Source: Streptomyces cinerochromogenes
Lineage (GTDB): Bacteria > Actinomycetota > Actinomycetes > Streptomycetales > Streptomycetaceae
Assembly (NCBI RefSeq): GCF_014648635.1
Contig: NZ_BMRM01000003.1
Location: 1-64,000 of the forward strand
Direction of reading: 5' to 3'
DNA: 64,000 bases
The notes below the pieces were generated by a model. It was given only the letters and a program-made list of their open reading frames with translations. It made no database searches and had not been told where the DNA came from. Both the position numbers and the translations under genes were made by a program. Position 1 is the stretch's first letter. Each line of letters opens with the position of its first letter. Shown in pieces: positions 1-9,958 of the stretch.

Positions 1-1183
1 GCTCCCAGAACACGACCGGCTTGGTGTGCGGGTTGTCCACCCGGAAGATCCGCACGCCATGGCTCATCCAGTGCCGCAGGATCCGGACGGTCTCGGCGAC
101 CAGGCCGTCCATGTCGGCGTCGAAGGCGATGGGGTAGATGTCCTGGTACTTCTTGGGCGGGTTCTCGGCGTAGGCGATGGACCCGTCCGGGCGATGGCGG
201 AACCACTCGGGGTGCTTGTGCACCCAGGGGTGGTCGGGGGAGCACTGCAGGGCGAAGTCCAGGGCGACCTCCAGCCCCAGCCTCCCGGCTTCCGCGACGA
301 AGAAGTCGAAGTCCTCGATCGTGCCCAGATCCGGGTGGACGGCGTCGTGGCCGCCCTCGGGGGAACCGATGGCCCAGGGCACGCCGACATCGTCCGGGCC
401 GGCGGTGAGCGTGTTGTTCGGGCCCTTGCGGAACGTCGTGCCGATGGGGTGGACGGGCGGCAGGTAGACGACGTCGAAGCCCATCCCCGCGATCGCCTCC
501 AGCCGGCGGGCGGCCGTACGGAACGTGCCGTGCGGCCGCTCGGTGGTCCCCTCCGAGCGGGGGAAGAACTCGTACCACGAGCCGTACAGGGCACGCTCGC
601 GCTCCACCAGCAGGGGCATCGGATCGGACGCGGTGACCAGCTCCCGCAGCGGATGGCGGGACAACAGCGCCTCCACCTCCGGGTCCAGCGCCGCCTTCAA
701 CCGGGCGTGCACGGAGAGGGAGTCGTCACCCAGGGCGTGCGCGGCGGCCAGGACCAGATCGCGCTCCGGGCCCTTCGGCACTCCGGCGGCGGCGCGTTCG
801 TACAGCTCCGCGCCCTCCTCCAGCACCAGACCCGTGTCGATCCCGGCCGGCACCTTCACGGACGCGGTGTGCCGCCAGGTCGCCAGCGGATGGCTCCAGG
901 CCTCCACCCGGAACGTCCAGCGCCCCGTGGAGTCCGGGGTGATCTCGGCACCCCAGAGGTCGCTGCCCGGGGACAGTTCCCGCATCGGTGTCCAGGGGCC
1001 GCGGCGGCCCTTGGGATCGCGCAGGACCACGTTGGCACCCACGGCGTCGTGCCCTTCGCGGAACACGGTGGCGGTGACCTCGAAGGTCTCCCCGGCCACC
1101 GCCTTCGCCGGGCGCCTGCCGCACTCCACGGCCGGCCGGACGTCGCGTACCGGTACACGGCCGATGGCCGGGGTCCTGCGCAT
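1..1183 (-). CDS. glgE: Alpha-1,4-glucan:maltose-1-phosphate maltosyltransferase, C-terminal part cut off by window start
   Basis: GlgE extends alpha-glucan chains with maltosyl units from maltose 1-phosphate in the cytoplasm. The visible N-terminal ~394 residues carry the family's Ig-like N domain (GRVPVRDVRPAVECG near residues 7-21, then a long DUF3416-type region) and the start of the GH13 barrel. Recognisable pieces are YGSWYEFFPRS, GFDVVYLPPVHPIG, GPNNTLTAGPDDVG and HGVRIFRVDNPHTKP, the last holding the nucleophile Asp block. The ATG at 1183 is chosen because GGAGGTGA sits 5 nt upstream. The gene runs off the left edge, so the rest of the enzyme and its usual partners (treS, pep2, glgB) would lie outside. 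glgX lies nearby on the other strand, so this is a glycogen/maltose 1-phosphate locus. Identity is firm; completeness cannot be judged. Confidence 0.95.
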   Translation of the reverse strand, partial: MRRTPAIGRVPVRDVRPAVECGRRPAKAVAGETFEVTATVFREGHDAVGANVVLRDPKGRRGPWTPMRELSPGSDLWGAEITPDSTGRWTFRVEAWSHPLATWRHTASVKVPAGIDTGLVLEEGAELYERAAAGVPKGPERDLVLAAAHALGDDSLSVHARLKAALDPEVEALLSRHPLRELVTASDPMPLLVERERALYGSWYEFFPRSEGTTERPHGTFRTAARRLEAIAGMGFDVVYLPPVHPIGTTFRKGPNNTLTAGPDDVGVPWAIGSPEGGHDAVHPDLGTIEDFDFFVAEAGRLGLEVALDFALQCSPDHPWVHKHPEWFRHRPDGSIAYAENPPKKYQDIYPIAFDADMDGLVAETVRILRHWMSHGVRIFRVDNPHTKPVVFWE

Positions 1184-1292
1184 GTATCTCACCTCCGCCG
1201 TGCGCGAAGCCGGGCCCCCCGGCCCGGCTTCGCGATCCAAGAGTCGGGCCGGCGAGTGCCGGTCCGAGAGGAACGCCTTGTACGGTGCCAGG

Positions 1293-1592
1293 TCAGGGGC
1301 TTGGCGCCGTGGAACGCCGCTCCGGTGGCGGCGCTCTTCTGGCCGCCCGGCGCGGCTGCGGCCGTCCGTCCTGCTCGCGCAGGTAGGTGACCAGGTTGGT
1401 GCGCAGATAGCGCTCGGCCGCGTCCGCCGCTTCGCGGGCGCAGCGTTTGCCCATCAGCACGCACAGCGTGTACCCCGAGTCCTCGAAGGTGGCCCGGACC
1501 GTGCGGTCGTGGGGCGAGGCGAGCATGACGCGCTCCCACGCCCGGTAACGCCGCAACTGCCGGGCCACTTCGGCCTTGGCGGGTAGCAGCAT
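1293..1592 (-). CDS. DUF5133 family small protein
   Basis: A 99-residue protein from the ATG at 1592. This start has AAGGTGA 9 nt upstream; an ATG nine bases earlier (1601) sits too close to the same site. The N-terminal half matches the Streptomyces DUF5133 pattern: MLLPAKAEVARQLRRY, then a TLCVLMGKR segment and a second helix. The C-terminal 25 residues are Arg/Pro/Ala-rich and probably disordered. DUF5133 proteins are small, probably helical and restricted to actinomycetes; no biochemical role is known. It lies 109 bp upstream of glgE on the same strand, so the two could be co-transcribed. Confidence 0.8.
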   Translation of the reverse strand: MLLPAKAEVARQLRRYRAWERVMLASPHDRTVRATFEDSGYTLCVLMGKRCAREAADAAERYLRTNLVTYLREQDGRPQPRRAARRAPPPERRSTAPSP

Positions 1593-1601
1593 GGCCCTCA
1601 T

Positions 1602-1895
1602 TCACCTTCCACGCTCTCGACTGGGCGCGTTCCCGACGGTCGGGTGGTGTCCGCGCAGGGGAGGGCACGGCACCGTTACGGCGATCGAGGCTTTCACTTA
1701 TGGTGCACGGGCGACGACGCAGCGTCTTGTTGGAGGTTCAACCAGCGGGGGTGTCGTCCGCTCCTGTTGCACGAATGGCGTAGTGCCCTCACCGTGGAGA
1801 TGACTCAGAAGCGATCACCGCTCACGCTGGGTGTCCGGGATCCCTCCCGGACGGGCGAGGGGAGCGAGAGCTTCGCCGGTGAGGAGCAAGCGACG
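1602..1895. other. Intergenic region between divergent DUF5133 and ATPase-like genes
   Basis: About 290 bp that must hold the divergent promoters for the leftward (DUF5133/glgE) and rightward (ATPase-like/glgX) genes. No convincing -35/-10 pair or long inverted repeat was found. The lower GC stretch around 1690-1800 is the most likely promoter zone. The possible upstream reading extension of the rightward gene (from 1644) has no Shine-Dalgarno sequence and is not favoured. Confidence 0.4.
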
Positions 1896-2404
1896 ATGAA
1901 GACCGCAGTGCCCTGCTACTACCACCTCGACGTGGAAGTCAGCCCGGAACGGGTCGGACAGGTCAGCCGCATCCTGGCCGCCCACCTCCGCTACTGGGAC
2001 CTCGAGAACCTCGTGGACCCCGTCTGCCGCGGCGCCGAACTGCTGCTGCGGGCGATCGACACGCACGCGACGGACAAGCACACCTCGATCGAGATGTGGT
2101 GGAACGGCCAGCACCTCATCACCGCCTTCGGCGACGACGACCCCGATCTGCGCCCGGACCAGGACCTGCGATCCTGCCTGGCGGACATCGCCGCCATGAG
2201 CGACGGCTGGGGCTGCTGCGCCTCGGACACCGGCAGCAAGATCATCTGGTTCTCGCAGCGCGCCCGTGCCGGCCAGCGCGTCCCGCTGGTGCCCGTCGCC
2301 CCCGCCCCCACGCTGCGGACGGGTCTGAAGGTGCCCCGTGAGGAACCCGTGGCCGTCCTGGCCGCACCGGCGCCCGCCGGTGACGACGCCCTGGAGGGCC
2401 GTCG

Positions 2405-2408
<4 letters not shown>
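1896..2408 (+). CDS. Degenerate HATPase (anti-sigma/RsbW-like) protein next to glgX
   Basis: A 170-residue protein starting at ATG 1896 (GAGGAG 9 nt upstream). Its layout follows the short Streptomyces RsbW/SpoIIAB-type ATP-binding proteins: [19 protein letters not shown] start, a helix where the N box should be ([14 protein letters not shown]) and DDDP at the G1 position. The Asn of the N box (usual ELVTNAV) is absent, so ATP binding or kinase activity is doubtful. The C-terminal 40 residues are Pro/Ala-rich. Its stop overlaps the GTG of glgX by 4 nt, so the two are translationally coupled. A role as a non-catalytic partner-switch protein is inferred from the fold only. Confidence 0.7.
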
Positions 2409-4591
<2,183 letters not shown>

Positions 4592-4594
<3 letters not shown>

Positions 4595-4641
4595 GGGCCG
4601 TTGAGGGCGGGTGAGCGCCGATGAGGGCCGATGAGTACGGT
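4592..4641. repeat. Five 10-bp tandem repeats at the glgX stop codon
   Basis: Units starting at 4592, 4602, 4612, 4622 and 4632 read TGAGGGCCGT, TGAGGGCGGG, TGAGCGCCGA, TGAGGGCCGA and TGAGTACGGT. The first TGA is the glgX stop. The array lies between convergent glgX and the VOC gene and probably arose by slippage. Because the period is not a multiple of 3 and the units begin with TGA, it puts stop codons in all three forward frames after glgX. Confidence 0.8.
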
Positions 4642-4678
4642 GGGAACGCCCCCGGCCCGCCCCCTCACCGGCTGCGGG

Positions 4679-5485
4679 TCAAGGGCTCTGGCGTGCCGTC
4701 ACCGTGAACTGCGCGCCGTCGGCGTCCCGCAGGATCGCCTCGGTCTCGTCCTCGCGCAGCACGCTGCCGCCGTGCTTCTCCGCCGCGCGGGCGCAGCCGG
4801 CCACGTCGGCCACCGTGAAGTGGATCTGCCAGTGCGGCCGGACCGAGGGGTCCGGGGCCGCCTCCACCGCGCCCGAGTCGATGCGCGCCACCACGTCACC
4901 CCGGCTGCGCAGCACCACCTCGCCGCCCTCGTACTCGACCTGGCAGCAGCCCGACAGCCCGCTCGCCCAGTCCAGGACCTCGCCGTAGAACAGCGCGGCG
5001 TCGAAGGCGTCCCGGGTGTGCAGCCGGACGAAGGTCGGCGCCGCCTGCCGCCACGCCTCCCAGTTGGTGACCAACTCGCCCTGCCAGATCCCGAACGTCG
5101 CCCCGTCCCGGTCGGCGAGCAGTGCCGCCCGGCCCGGCGGGAAGGACAGTGGTCCGACCGCCGCCGTACCGCCGCGCTCCCGCACCCGGGCCACGGCCAC
5201 GTCCGCGTCCGGCACGGCGAAGTACGGCGTCCAGGCCACCGCCATCTGCCACATCGAGGCGACCGCGGCGATCCCGGCCACCGGTACCCCGTTCGCCAGC
5301 GCGATCCGGAAGTGCTCGCCGAGCTTGACGCCGCGCCAGCGCCAGCCGAGCACGGCCCCGTAGAAGTCCTGGGTGGCCTCGAGATCGCGACTGGTCAGGC
5401 TCACCCAGCACGGCGCGCCGAACACGGAACGGGTCGAGACGACGTCTTTGCGGCGCGGTACGCCGACGGGGGTGTCGTGGTTCAT
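4679..5485 (-). CDS. VOC (glyoxalase/bleomycin-resistance fold) protein with two domains
   Basis: A 268-residue protein with two tandem vicinal-oxygen-chelate modules. The first starts near GAPCWVSLTSRDLEATQDFYGAVLGW (about 24-49). The second starts near PTFVRLHTRDAFDAALFYGEVLDW and ends with HFTVADVAGCARAAEKHGG. In each module the first metal position is not the usual His (SLTS, RLHT), so metal binding is uncertain. ATG 5485 is chosen as the first Met with family similarity directly behind it; an AGGA lies 10 nt upstream. Such proteins in Streptomyces bind or modify small hydrophobic molecules, but the substrate is unknown. It is convergent with glgX and divergent from the ANTAR gene. Confidence 0.85.
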   Translation of the reverse strand: MNHDTPVGVPRRKDVVSTRSVFGAPCWVSLTSRDLEATQDFYGAVLGWRWRGVKLGEHFRIALANGVPVAGIAAVASMWQMAVAWTPYFAVPDADVAVARVRERGGTAAVGPLSFPPGRAALLADRDGATFGIWQGELVTNWEAWRQAAPTFVRLHTRDAFDAALFYGEVLDWASGLSGCCQVEYEGGEVVLRSRGDVVARIDSGAVEAAPDPSVRPHWQIHFTVADVAGCARAAEKHGGSVLREDETEAILRDADGAQFTVTARQSP

Positions 5486-5611
5486 GGCAGTCGCGTCCTG
5501 GTCTCGGGGCCGGGCGGTCACCGGTCTGCACCAGTGTCCGGCCGGAGCGGGGTGGGCTGCCTCCCGAATACCCCGGGTGGCGGGGGTCCAGGCCCCTGCC
5601 ACCATGGAGGG

Positions 5612-5926
5612 ATGGGAGAGAGTGAGCCGGAGCGGATCGCCGCGCTGCAGGCCGAGGTCGACCAGATGAAGGAGGCCATGGCCTCCCACGCGGTCATCGA
5701 CCAGGCGATCGGGATGATGGTCGCCCTCGGCCGGATCGCCCCGGACGAGGGGTGGCAGGTGCTGAGGGACGTCTCCCAGCACACCAACATCAAGCTGCGC
5801 CACATCGCGGAGCTGATCCTGATCTGGGGGCGGCGCGGCGACATCCCCGACGGGATCCGCGCCGCCCTGGAGGACGCCCTGGACCGGTACGGCCCCACGC
5901 AGGTCCCGGGGACCGAGGAGAAGTGA
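5612..5926 (+). CDS. ANTAR-domain RNA-binding protein
   Basis: A 104-residue protein that is almost only an ANTAR domain (residues ~10-75): a heptad-like helix (IAALQAEVDQMKEAM), then VIDQAIGMMVALGRIAPDEGW and the third helix LRHIAELIL. ANTAR proteins bind paired hairpins in nascent RNA and prevent termination, usually when joined to a GAF or receiver domain; here no sensor is attached. The ATG at 5612 has GGAGGG immediately before it, closer than usual, so the true start could lie upstream in the same open frame. Its stop lies 25 bp from the convergent sigma-factor stop. RNA target unknown. Confidence 0.78.
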   Translation: MGESEPERIAALQAEVDQMKEAMASHAVIDQAIGMMVALGRIAPDEGWQVLRDVSQHTNIKLRHIAELILIWGRRGDIPDGIRAALEDALDRYGPTQVPGTEEK

Positions 5927-5951
5927 GCGGAGGGCCGGGCGGAGGCGGCTT

Positions 5952-6743
5952 TCAGCGGACCTCCGCGAGCAGTTCCTCGCGCAGCCGGTCGAAGCAGCCG
6001 CTGAGCAGCCGGGAGACGTGCATCTGGGAGATGCCGAGCTGCTGGGCGATCCGGCTCTGTGTCATACCGCGGAAGAAGCGCAGGTAGAGGATGGTGCGTT
6101 CGCGTTCGGGCAGGGCCGCGAGGCAGGGCTTGACCGCGGCGCGGTCCACGACGAGGTCGTAGCCCGGGTCGGGGCCGCCCAGGGAGTCGCCGAGGGCGTA
6201 GCCGTCCGTGCCGGCCACCTCGGCGTCCAGGGACAGCGCGGAGAAGCACTCCAGCGCCTCCATCCCGGTGCGCACCTCGTCCTCGCTGAGCCGGGTGTGC
6301 GCGGCGATCTCGGCGATGGTGGGCGCCCGGCCCGGTGTGGTCTGCGCCAGCTCCTTGACGGCGGCGCGGACCCGGTTGCGCAGGTCCTGCACGCGGCGCG
6401 GCACGTGCAGGGTCCACATGTGGTCGCGGAAGTGGCGCTTGATCTCGCCGGTGATGGTGGGCACCGCGTACGCCTCGAAGGCGCGGCCGCGGGCGGGATC
6501 GTAGTGGTCGACCGCCTTGACCAGGCCGAGTGCGGCCACCTGGTACAGGTCCTCCAGGGCCTCGCCACGGCCGCGGAACCGTACGGCGATCCGCTCGGCC
6601 ATGGGCAGCCACAACTGGATCAGCTCATCCCTGAGCGCCAGCCGCTCGGGACCCTCGGGGAGCCGCGAGAGCCGCTCGAAGGAGTCCGTGGTGTCGGGGG
6701 CGTCGTCATGGGGATGGGGTTTCGTGCTGCCAGTGACACGCAT
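5952..6743 (-). CDS. SigB/SigF-family RNA polymerase sigma factor
   Basis: A 263-residue group-3 sigma factor of the actinomycete SigB/F type. Region 2 includes ELIQLWLPMAERIAVRF, the core-binding block DLYQVAALGLVKAVDHYD and FEAYAVPTITGEIKRHFRD (about 45-120). Region 3 spans APTIAEIAAHTRLSEDEV. Region 4 is LPERERTILYLRFFRGM and the helix-turn-helix MTQSRIAQQLGISQMHVSRLL near the C-terminus. ATG 6743 has GAGAGG 8 nt upstream. These sigma factors control stress and development and are held by anti-sigma kinases and SpoIIE phosphatases. Candidates of both types lie at 12.5-14.1 kb, but no adjacent rsbV/rsbW pair is seen, so its partners are unproven. From memory the neighbourhood resembles that of S. 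coelicolor sigG; not verified. Confidence 0.95.
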   Translation of the reverse strand: MRVTGSTKPHPHDDAPDTTDSFERLSRLPEGPERLALRDELIQLWLPMAERIAVRFRGRGEALEDLYQVAALGLVKAVDHYDPARGRAFEAYAVPTITGEIKRHFRDHMWTLHVPRRVQDLRNRVRAAVKELAQTTPGRAPTIAEIAAHTRLSEDEVRTGMEALECFSALSLDAEVAGTDGYALGDSLGGPDPGYDLVVDRAAVKPCLAALPERERTILYLRFFRGMTQSRIAQQLGISQMHVSRLLSGCFDRLREELLAEVR

Positions 6744-7057
6744 TGCGCGCACCTCTCTCAGCAGGTGCTGGATGGACAGACACCGTGGGAGGTGCGCTCG
6801 GACCATGGAAGGCACATCGGGGTGTCCGGCGGAACCGGCTCCCACGGACGTGCCTCCTGTCCGAAGCACTGGTCTGCCCATTCCCGCCGACGGGCATATT
6901 TAAACAAATGGGGCAAACATGCCCTCTCGGGTGGGCTCCGGGAGAGGGGCGCGGGCTACGGCTCCCGGGAGCAGCTGATCTTGTCGCGGACGTGATGTGC
7001 CACACGCACGCGCGGACGGCCGGCAGGCGTGGACGACGAGTTCTTCCTGGGCAGCGC

Positions 7058-7072
7058 TTGATCACCGATCAA
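7058..7072. promoter_or_regulatory. Palindrome TTGATC-N3-GATCAA
   Basis: Perfect 6-bp arms around ACC, located 39 bp upstream of the candidate -35 of the rightward hypothetical gene. It is not followed by a T tract, so an operator is more likely than a terminator. Confidence 0.4.
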
Positions 7073-7110
7073 AGGGGGTGAACACCCCGACCACAGCGCA
7101 TTCTGCTCAT

Positions 7111-7140
7111 TTGACAGTGCGATCGGCCCGCGGATAGACA
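7111..7140 (+). promoter_or_regulatory. Candidate promoter of the 7169 gene
   Basis: TTGACA at 7111-7116 and TAGACA at 7135-7140 with an 18-bp spacer, about 29 bp before the GTG start. The -35 is a full consensus match, the -10 a fair one. Confidence 0.5.
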
Positions 7141-7168
7141 GCAGCTCTCGAAGGTCGAGAGGGGCACT

Positions 7169-7693
7169 GTGTACGAGCCGAACGTGGTCGGGGACTGGCA
7201 CGAGTACGAGGAGCATGCCGGTCTGCGGGTCCGCGTCCACCGCCTGGAGCCGGCCGAGCCGCCGCGCGGACGGGACGACGCCGCCGCCGGGCTGACGTAC
7301 TTCAGTGTCCGCGCGACCGTGGAGAACCGGGGCGCGCGGCACTACGGCATCCATCTGGAGGACGGCCAGATCGACGTCCGGGTCGGCCCGGACGGCGAGG
7401 GCGCCTTCATCGACTGGCGCAACTCCCAGTTCATCGAGGGCTTCGACGTCTACCCGCTGCGCCGGGTCACCGCCGTCCTGTACGCCGCCGCGCCCGAGGC
7501 CGCCCTCACCCATGTGGACGTACAGGTGCAGCTGCGGGTGGACGACGAGTGGACCGGCCGCCGACTGTGGACGGGCGGCATCGGTGTCCTGGAGCCGGCC
7601 CCGGCGGCCGCTCCCGCGGCCACCGGGCAGGGCGACCTGGCCCACCAGGTCAGCGCCTTCCTGAGGGACCAGACGGAGCCCGGTTCCGCCTGA
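7169..7693 (+). CDS. Hypothetical 174-residue cytoplasmic protein
   Basis: GTG 7169 follows GAGAGGGGCACT. There is no signal peptide or membrane segment. The middle (LTYFSVRATVENRGARHYGIHLEDGQ, then VRVGPDGEGAFIDWRNSQFIEGFDVYPLRRVTAVLY) alternates hydrophobic and charged residues and looks like a small all-beta, Ig-like or C2-like domain. The C-terminal 40 residues are Ala/Pro-rich and likely flexible. I do not recognise the family. It is convergent with hemC, 48 bp apart, and has its own plausible promoter. Confidence 0.7.
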   Translation: MYEPNVVGDWHEYEEHAGLRVRVHRLEPAEPPRGRDDAAAGLTYFSVRATVENRGARHYGIHLEDGQIDVRVGPDGEGAFIDWRNSQFIEGFDVYPLRRVTAVLYAAAPEAALTHVDVQVQLRVDDEWTGRRLWTGGIGVLEPAPAAAPAATGQGDLAHQVSAFLRDQTEPGSA

Positions 7694-7741
7694 GGTGCTC
7701 CGGCGGCTCGGTGCGGGGTGCACTGTGCGTGCCCCGGCGGC

Positions 7742-8698
7742 TCAGTGCGGGATGCCGTCGATGATCTCGCGCGCCCCCTGCCGGAGCAGCGCCACCGCGA
7801 CCGAGGTGCCGAGCGTGGCCGGATCGAGCCGGCCCGCCCACTCGTGGGCGTTCAGCCGGGTCTTGCCGTCCGGGGTGAAGACACAGGCCCGCAGGGAGAG
7901 TTCGCCGCTGCGGTCCACGCGCGCGTACCCGGCGATGGGGCTGTTGCAGTGGCCCTGCAGCACGTGCAGGAACATCCGCTCGGCCGCCGCCTCCCGATGG
8001 GTGGCCGGGTCGCCGAGCCCGCTGACCGCGTCGATCAGGTCGCTGTCGTCCTCCCGGCACTGCAGGGCGAGGATGCCCGCGCCGATCGGCGGCATCATCG
8101 TCTCCGGTGACAGCACCTCGCTGATGACATCGGTACGGCCGATGCGCTCCAGGCCGGACACCGCCAGCAGCAGCGCGTCCGCCTCGCCGGCGGCCAGCTT
8201 CTCCAGCCGGCGGTTGGCGTTGCCGCGGAACGGCACGCAGTCCAGGTGCGGGTGGGTGGCGGCCAGTTGGGCGATCCGGCGCACCGAGGAGGTGCCGATC
8301 CGGGTGCCCGCCGGCAGCTCGTCCAGGGTGAGTCCGCCCGGGTGCACCAGCGCGTCCCGGATGTCGTCCCGCTTCAGGAACGCGGCGAACACGGTCCCGG
8401 CCGGCAGCGGCCGGTCGGCGGGCACGTCCTTGACGCAGTGCACCGCGAGATCCGCCTCCCCGGCCAGCAGAGCGGCGTCCACCTCCTTGGTGAACGCCCC
8501 CTTGCCCTCGACCTGGGACAGATCGCCGAGCCACTTGTCGCCGGTGGTCTTCACGGGGACGACCTCGGTGCGCACGCCCGGGTGCAGCACCGCCAGCTCG
8601 GCGCGGACCCGCTCGACCTGGGCCAGGGCCATGGGCGAGTCGCGGGAGACGATTCGGATCAGTTCGGGAACCGGCATGCGCACACGATAGACCCCCAC
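7742..8698 (-). CDS. hemC: Hydroxymethylbilane synthase (porphobilinogen deaminase)
   Basis: Polymerises four porphobilinogens to hydroxymethylbilane in tetrapyrrole synthesis. The 318 residues (from GTG 8698; ATG 8677 is an alternative start) cover the full family: [47 protein letters not shown], then CVKDVP with the catalytic Asp (usual HSLKDVP), [15 protein letters not shown], and GHC251NSPIAGYA with the Cys that carries the dipyrromethane cofactor. The start lies 3 bp from the ligase stop, so the two are likely co-transcribed. No other hem gene is present; in Streptomyces the housekeeping hemC normally sits with hemA/hemD, so this is probably an extra copy (inference). Confidence 0.93.
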   Translation of the reverse strand: MGVYRVRMPVPELIRIVSRDSPMALAQVERVRAELAVLHPGVRTEVVPVKTTGDKWLGDLSQVEGKGAFTKEVDAALLAGEADLAVHCVKDVPADRPLPAGTVFAAFLKRDDIRDALVHPGGLTLDELPAGTRIGTSSVRRIAQLAATHPHLDCVPFRGNANRRLEKLAAGEADALLLAVSGLERIGRTDVISEVLSPETMMPPIGAGILALQCREDDSDLIDAVSGLGDPATHREAAAERMFLHVLQGHCNSPIAGYARVDRSGELSLRACVFTPDGKTRLNAHEWAGRLDPATLGTSVAVALLRQGAREIIDGIPH

Positions 8699-8701
8699 GC
8701 C

Positions 8702-9691
8702 TCACCCGTAGCCCTCGGGCAGGTCCGCCGCCGACTCCTCCGGGCCGAGATCGGGGCGCAGCCGCAGCCAGGAGGGCTGGCGCAGCATGCCGTTGCGGGT
8801 ACGGGTGCTGTAGCTGACCTCGCCCACCAGCCGGGGCAGCACCCAGCGGGCGCCGGGGACGCGCGGCACGGGGTCGAAGGGGCACTGGTCGCTCGCCGCG
8901 TCCCGCAGCAGCTCCGCCAGCCGGGTGCGCTCGGCCTCGCTCCAGCCGGTGCCCACCCCGCCGACGTACCGCAGCCGGCCCCGGGGATCACGTTGGCCGG
9001 CCAGGACCGCGCCGGGCAGTCCGGTCAGCCGCCCCTTGCCGGGCAGCCAGCCGCCGACGATCACGTCCTCGGCCCGCATGTTGCGGATCTTGATCCAGGC
9101 GCGCGAGCGCACCCCGGGCTCGTACACCGAGTCCAGCCGCTTGCACACGAGGCCCTCCAGTCCGTGCTCCTGGGTGGCGCGCAGCGCCTCGGCGCCGTGC
9201 CCGGTCACGGCGGCCGGCGTCGACCAGTACGGCCCGGCCAGCCCCAGCTCCTCCAGCCGCGCCCGCCGGCGGACGTACGGCAGCCGCAGCAGTGGTTCGG
9301 TCAGGTACGGCACGTCGAAGAGGACCAGGTGCACCGGCACCTGGGCGGCCCGGCGCGCCGCCAGCGCGGGGGCGTGGGCGAGGCCCATCCGGCTCTGCAG
9401 CAGCTGGAAGTCCGCGCGCCCGTGCTCGTCCGGGGCCAGCACCTCGCCGTCCAGTACGGCGGGCGTGGCCCCCAGAGCCCCGCCGAGCGGCGCCAGTTCG
9501 GGATAGGCCGCGGTGATGTCGTCGCCCGAGCGGGCGCGCAGCAGCACACTGCCGTCACCGGGCAGGTACACCATCACCCGCTGGCCGTCCTGCTTGGTCT
9601 CGTAGGCCCACCGCGCGTCCTGGGCGGCCGGCGGCAGGGTGCCGGGCGTCGCGAGCATCGGAGGGACGAACGGCAGGGTCACGGCGGTCAC
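8702..9691 (-). CDS. ATP-dependent DNA ligase (LigC/LigD-ligase type)
   Basis: A 329-residue ligase with the adenylation domain and OB fold only. Motif I is YETK33QDGQRV, with the Lys that takes AMP (usual KxDG). Further motifs are LDGEVLAPDE (III), GLEGLVCKRLDSVYEPGVRSRAWIKI (IV-V region) and the OB domain from DVIVGGWLPGKGRLTGLPG. Small ligases of this class join breaks in NHEJ-like or base-excision repair in actinomycetes, often with Ku and LigD-type domains. A free LigD phosphoesterase-type gene lies 9 kb away (18817-19428); no Ku or polymerase domain is in the window. It is followed at once by hemC. Confidence 0.93.
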   Translation of the reverse strand: MTAVTLPFVPPMLATPGTLPPAAQDARWAYETKQDGQRVMVYLPGDGSVLLRARSGDDITAAYPELAPLGGALGATPAVLDGEVLAPDEHGRADFQLLQSRMGLAHAPALAARRAAQVPVHLVLFDVPYLTEPLLRLPYVRRRARLEELGLAGPYWSTPAAVTGHGAEALRATQEHGLEGLVCKRLDSVYEPGVRSRAWIKIRNMRAEDVIVGGWLPGKGRLTGLPGAVLAGQRDPRGRLRYVGGVGTGWSEAERTRLAELLRDAASDQCPFDPVPRVPGARWVLPRLVGEVSYSTRTRNGMLRQPSWLRLRPDLGPEESAADLPEGYG

Positions 9692-9958
9692 GGCAGAAGG
9701 TCTCGACCGGGCCCGGCGCCCGCACGCGCCTTTCGGCGCGGGTTCCCCTGAACGGGCCCACCGGGCCCGGGACCCCGGGCCCGGCCCCCGTTGAGGCCTG
9801 GCGCGGGGCCGGGCACACCGACTGGGCCTGGGCCGGTGCGGGCGTCCGGACTCCGCTCAGCCGACCCGTGCGGCCGACAGCGCGGGGGCCGAGGGCGCGG
9901 GGGCGGGCCGTCCGGGCCGGGGCCGCCGCACCCGGGTGCCGGGGCCGGGTGAGCGGTG
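9692..9958. other. 267-bp intergenic region upstream of ligase
   Basis: Between the glycerol kinase stop and the ligase start, both on the minus strand. Very GC-rich, with runs of GGCCC/CCGGG that could fold into several hairpins, but no single long perfect stem or convincing promoter was recognised. Open frames here are strand shadows without coding character. Confidence 0.35.

Larger units (their letters stand above)
6744..7168. other. 425-bp intergenic region with AT-rich island and palindromes
   Basis: Divergent spacer between the sigma-factor gene and a hypothetical gene. It holds an unusually AT-rich island (about 6896-6919) framed by a 6-bp inverted repeat, GGGCAT at 6892-6897 and ATGCCC at 6919-6924; this is the likely sigma-gene promoter zone. 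It also holds a perfect TTGATC-ACC-GATCAA palindrome at 7058-7072 and a -35/-10 pair at 7111-7140 facing right. No open frame in it shows coding character. Confidence 0.55.

Noticed and set aside
26..1390. 454-codon forward frame over glgE
   Set aside because: No motifs, and it reads through the glgE start and the DUF5133 gene; a strand shadow.
8817..9690. Ligase considered as full LigD
   Set aside because: Only the adenylation and OB domains are present; no polymerase or phosphoesterase domain in the frame.
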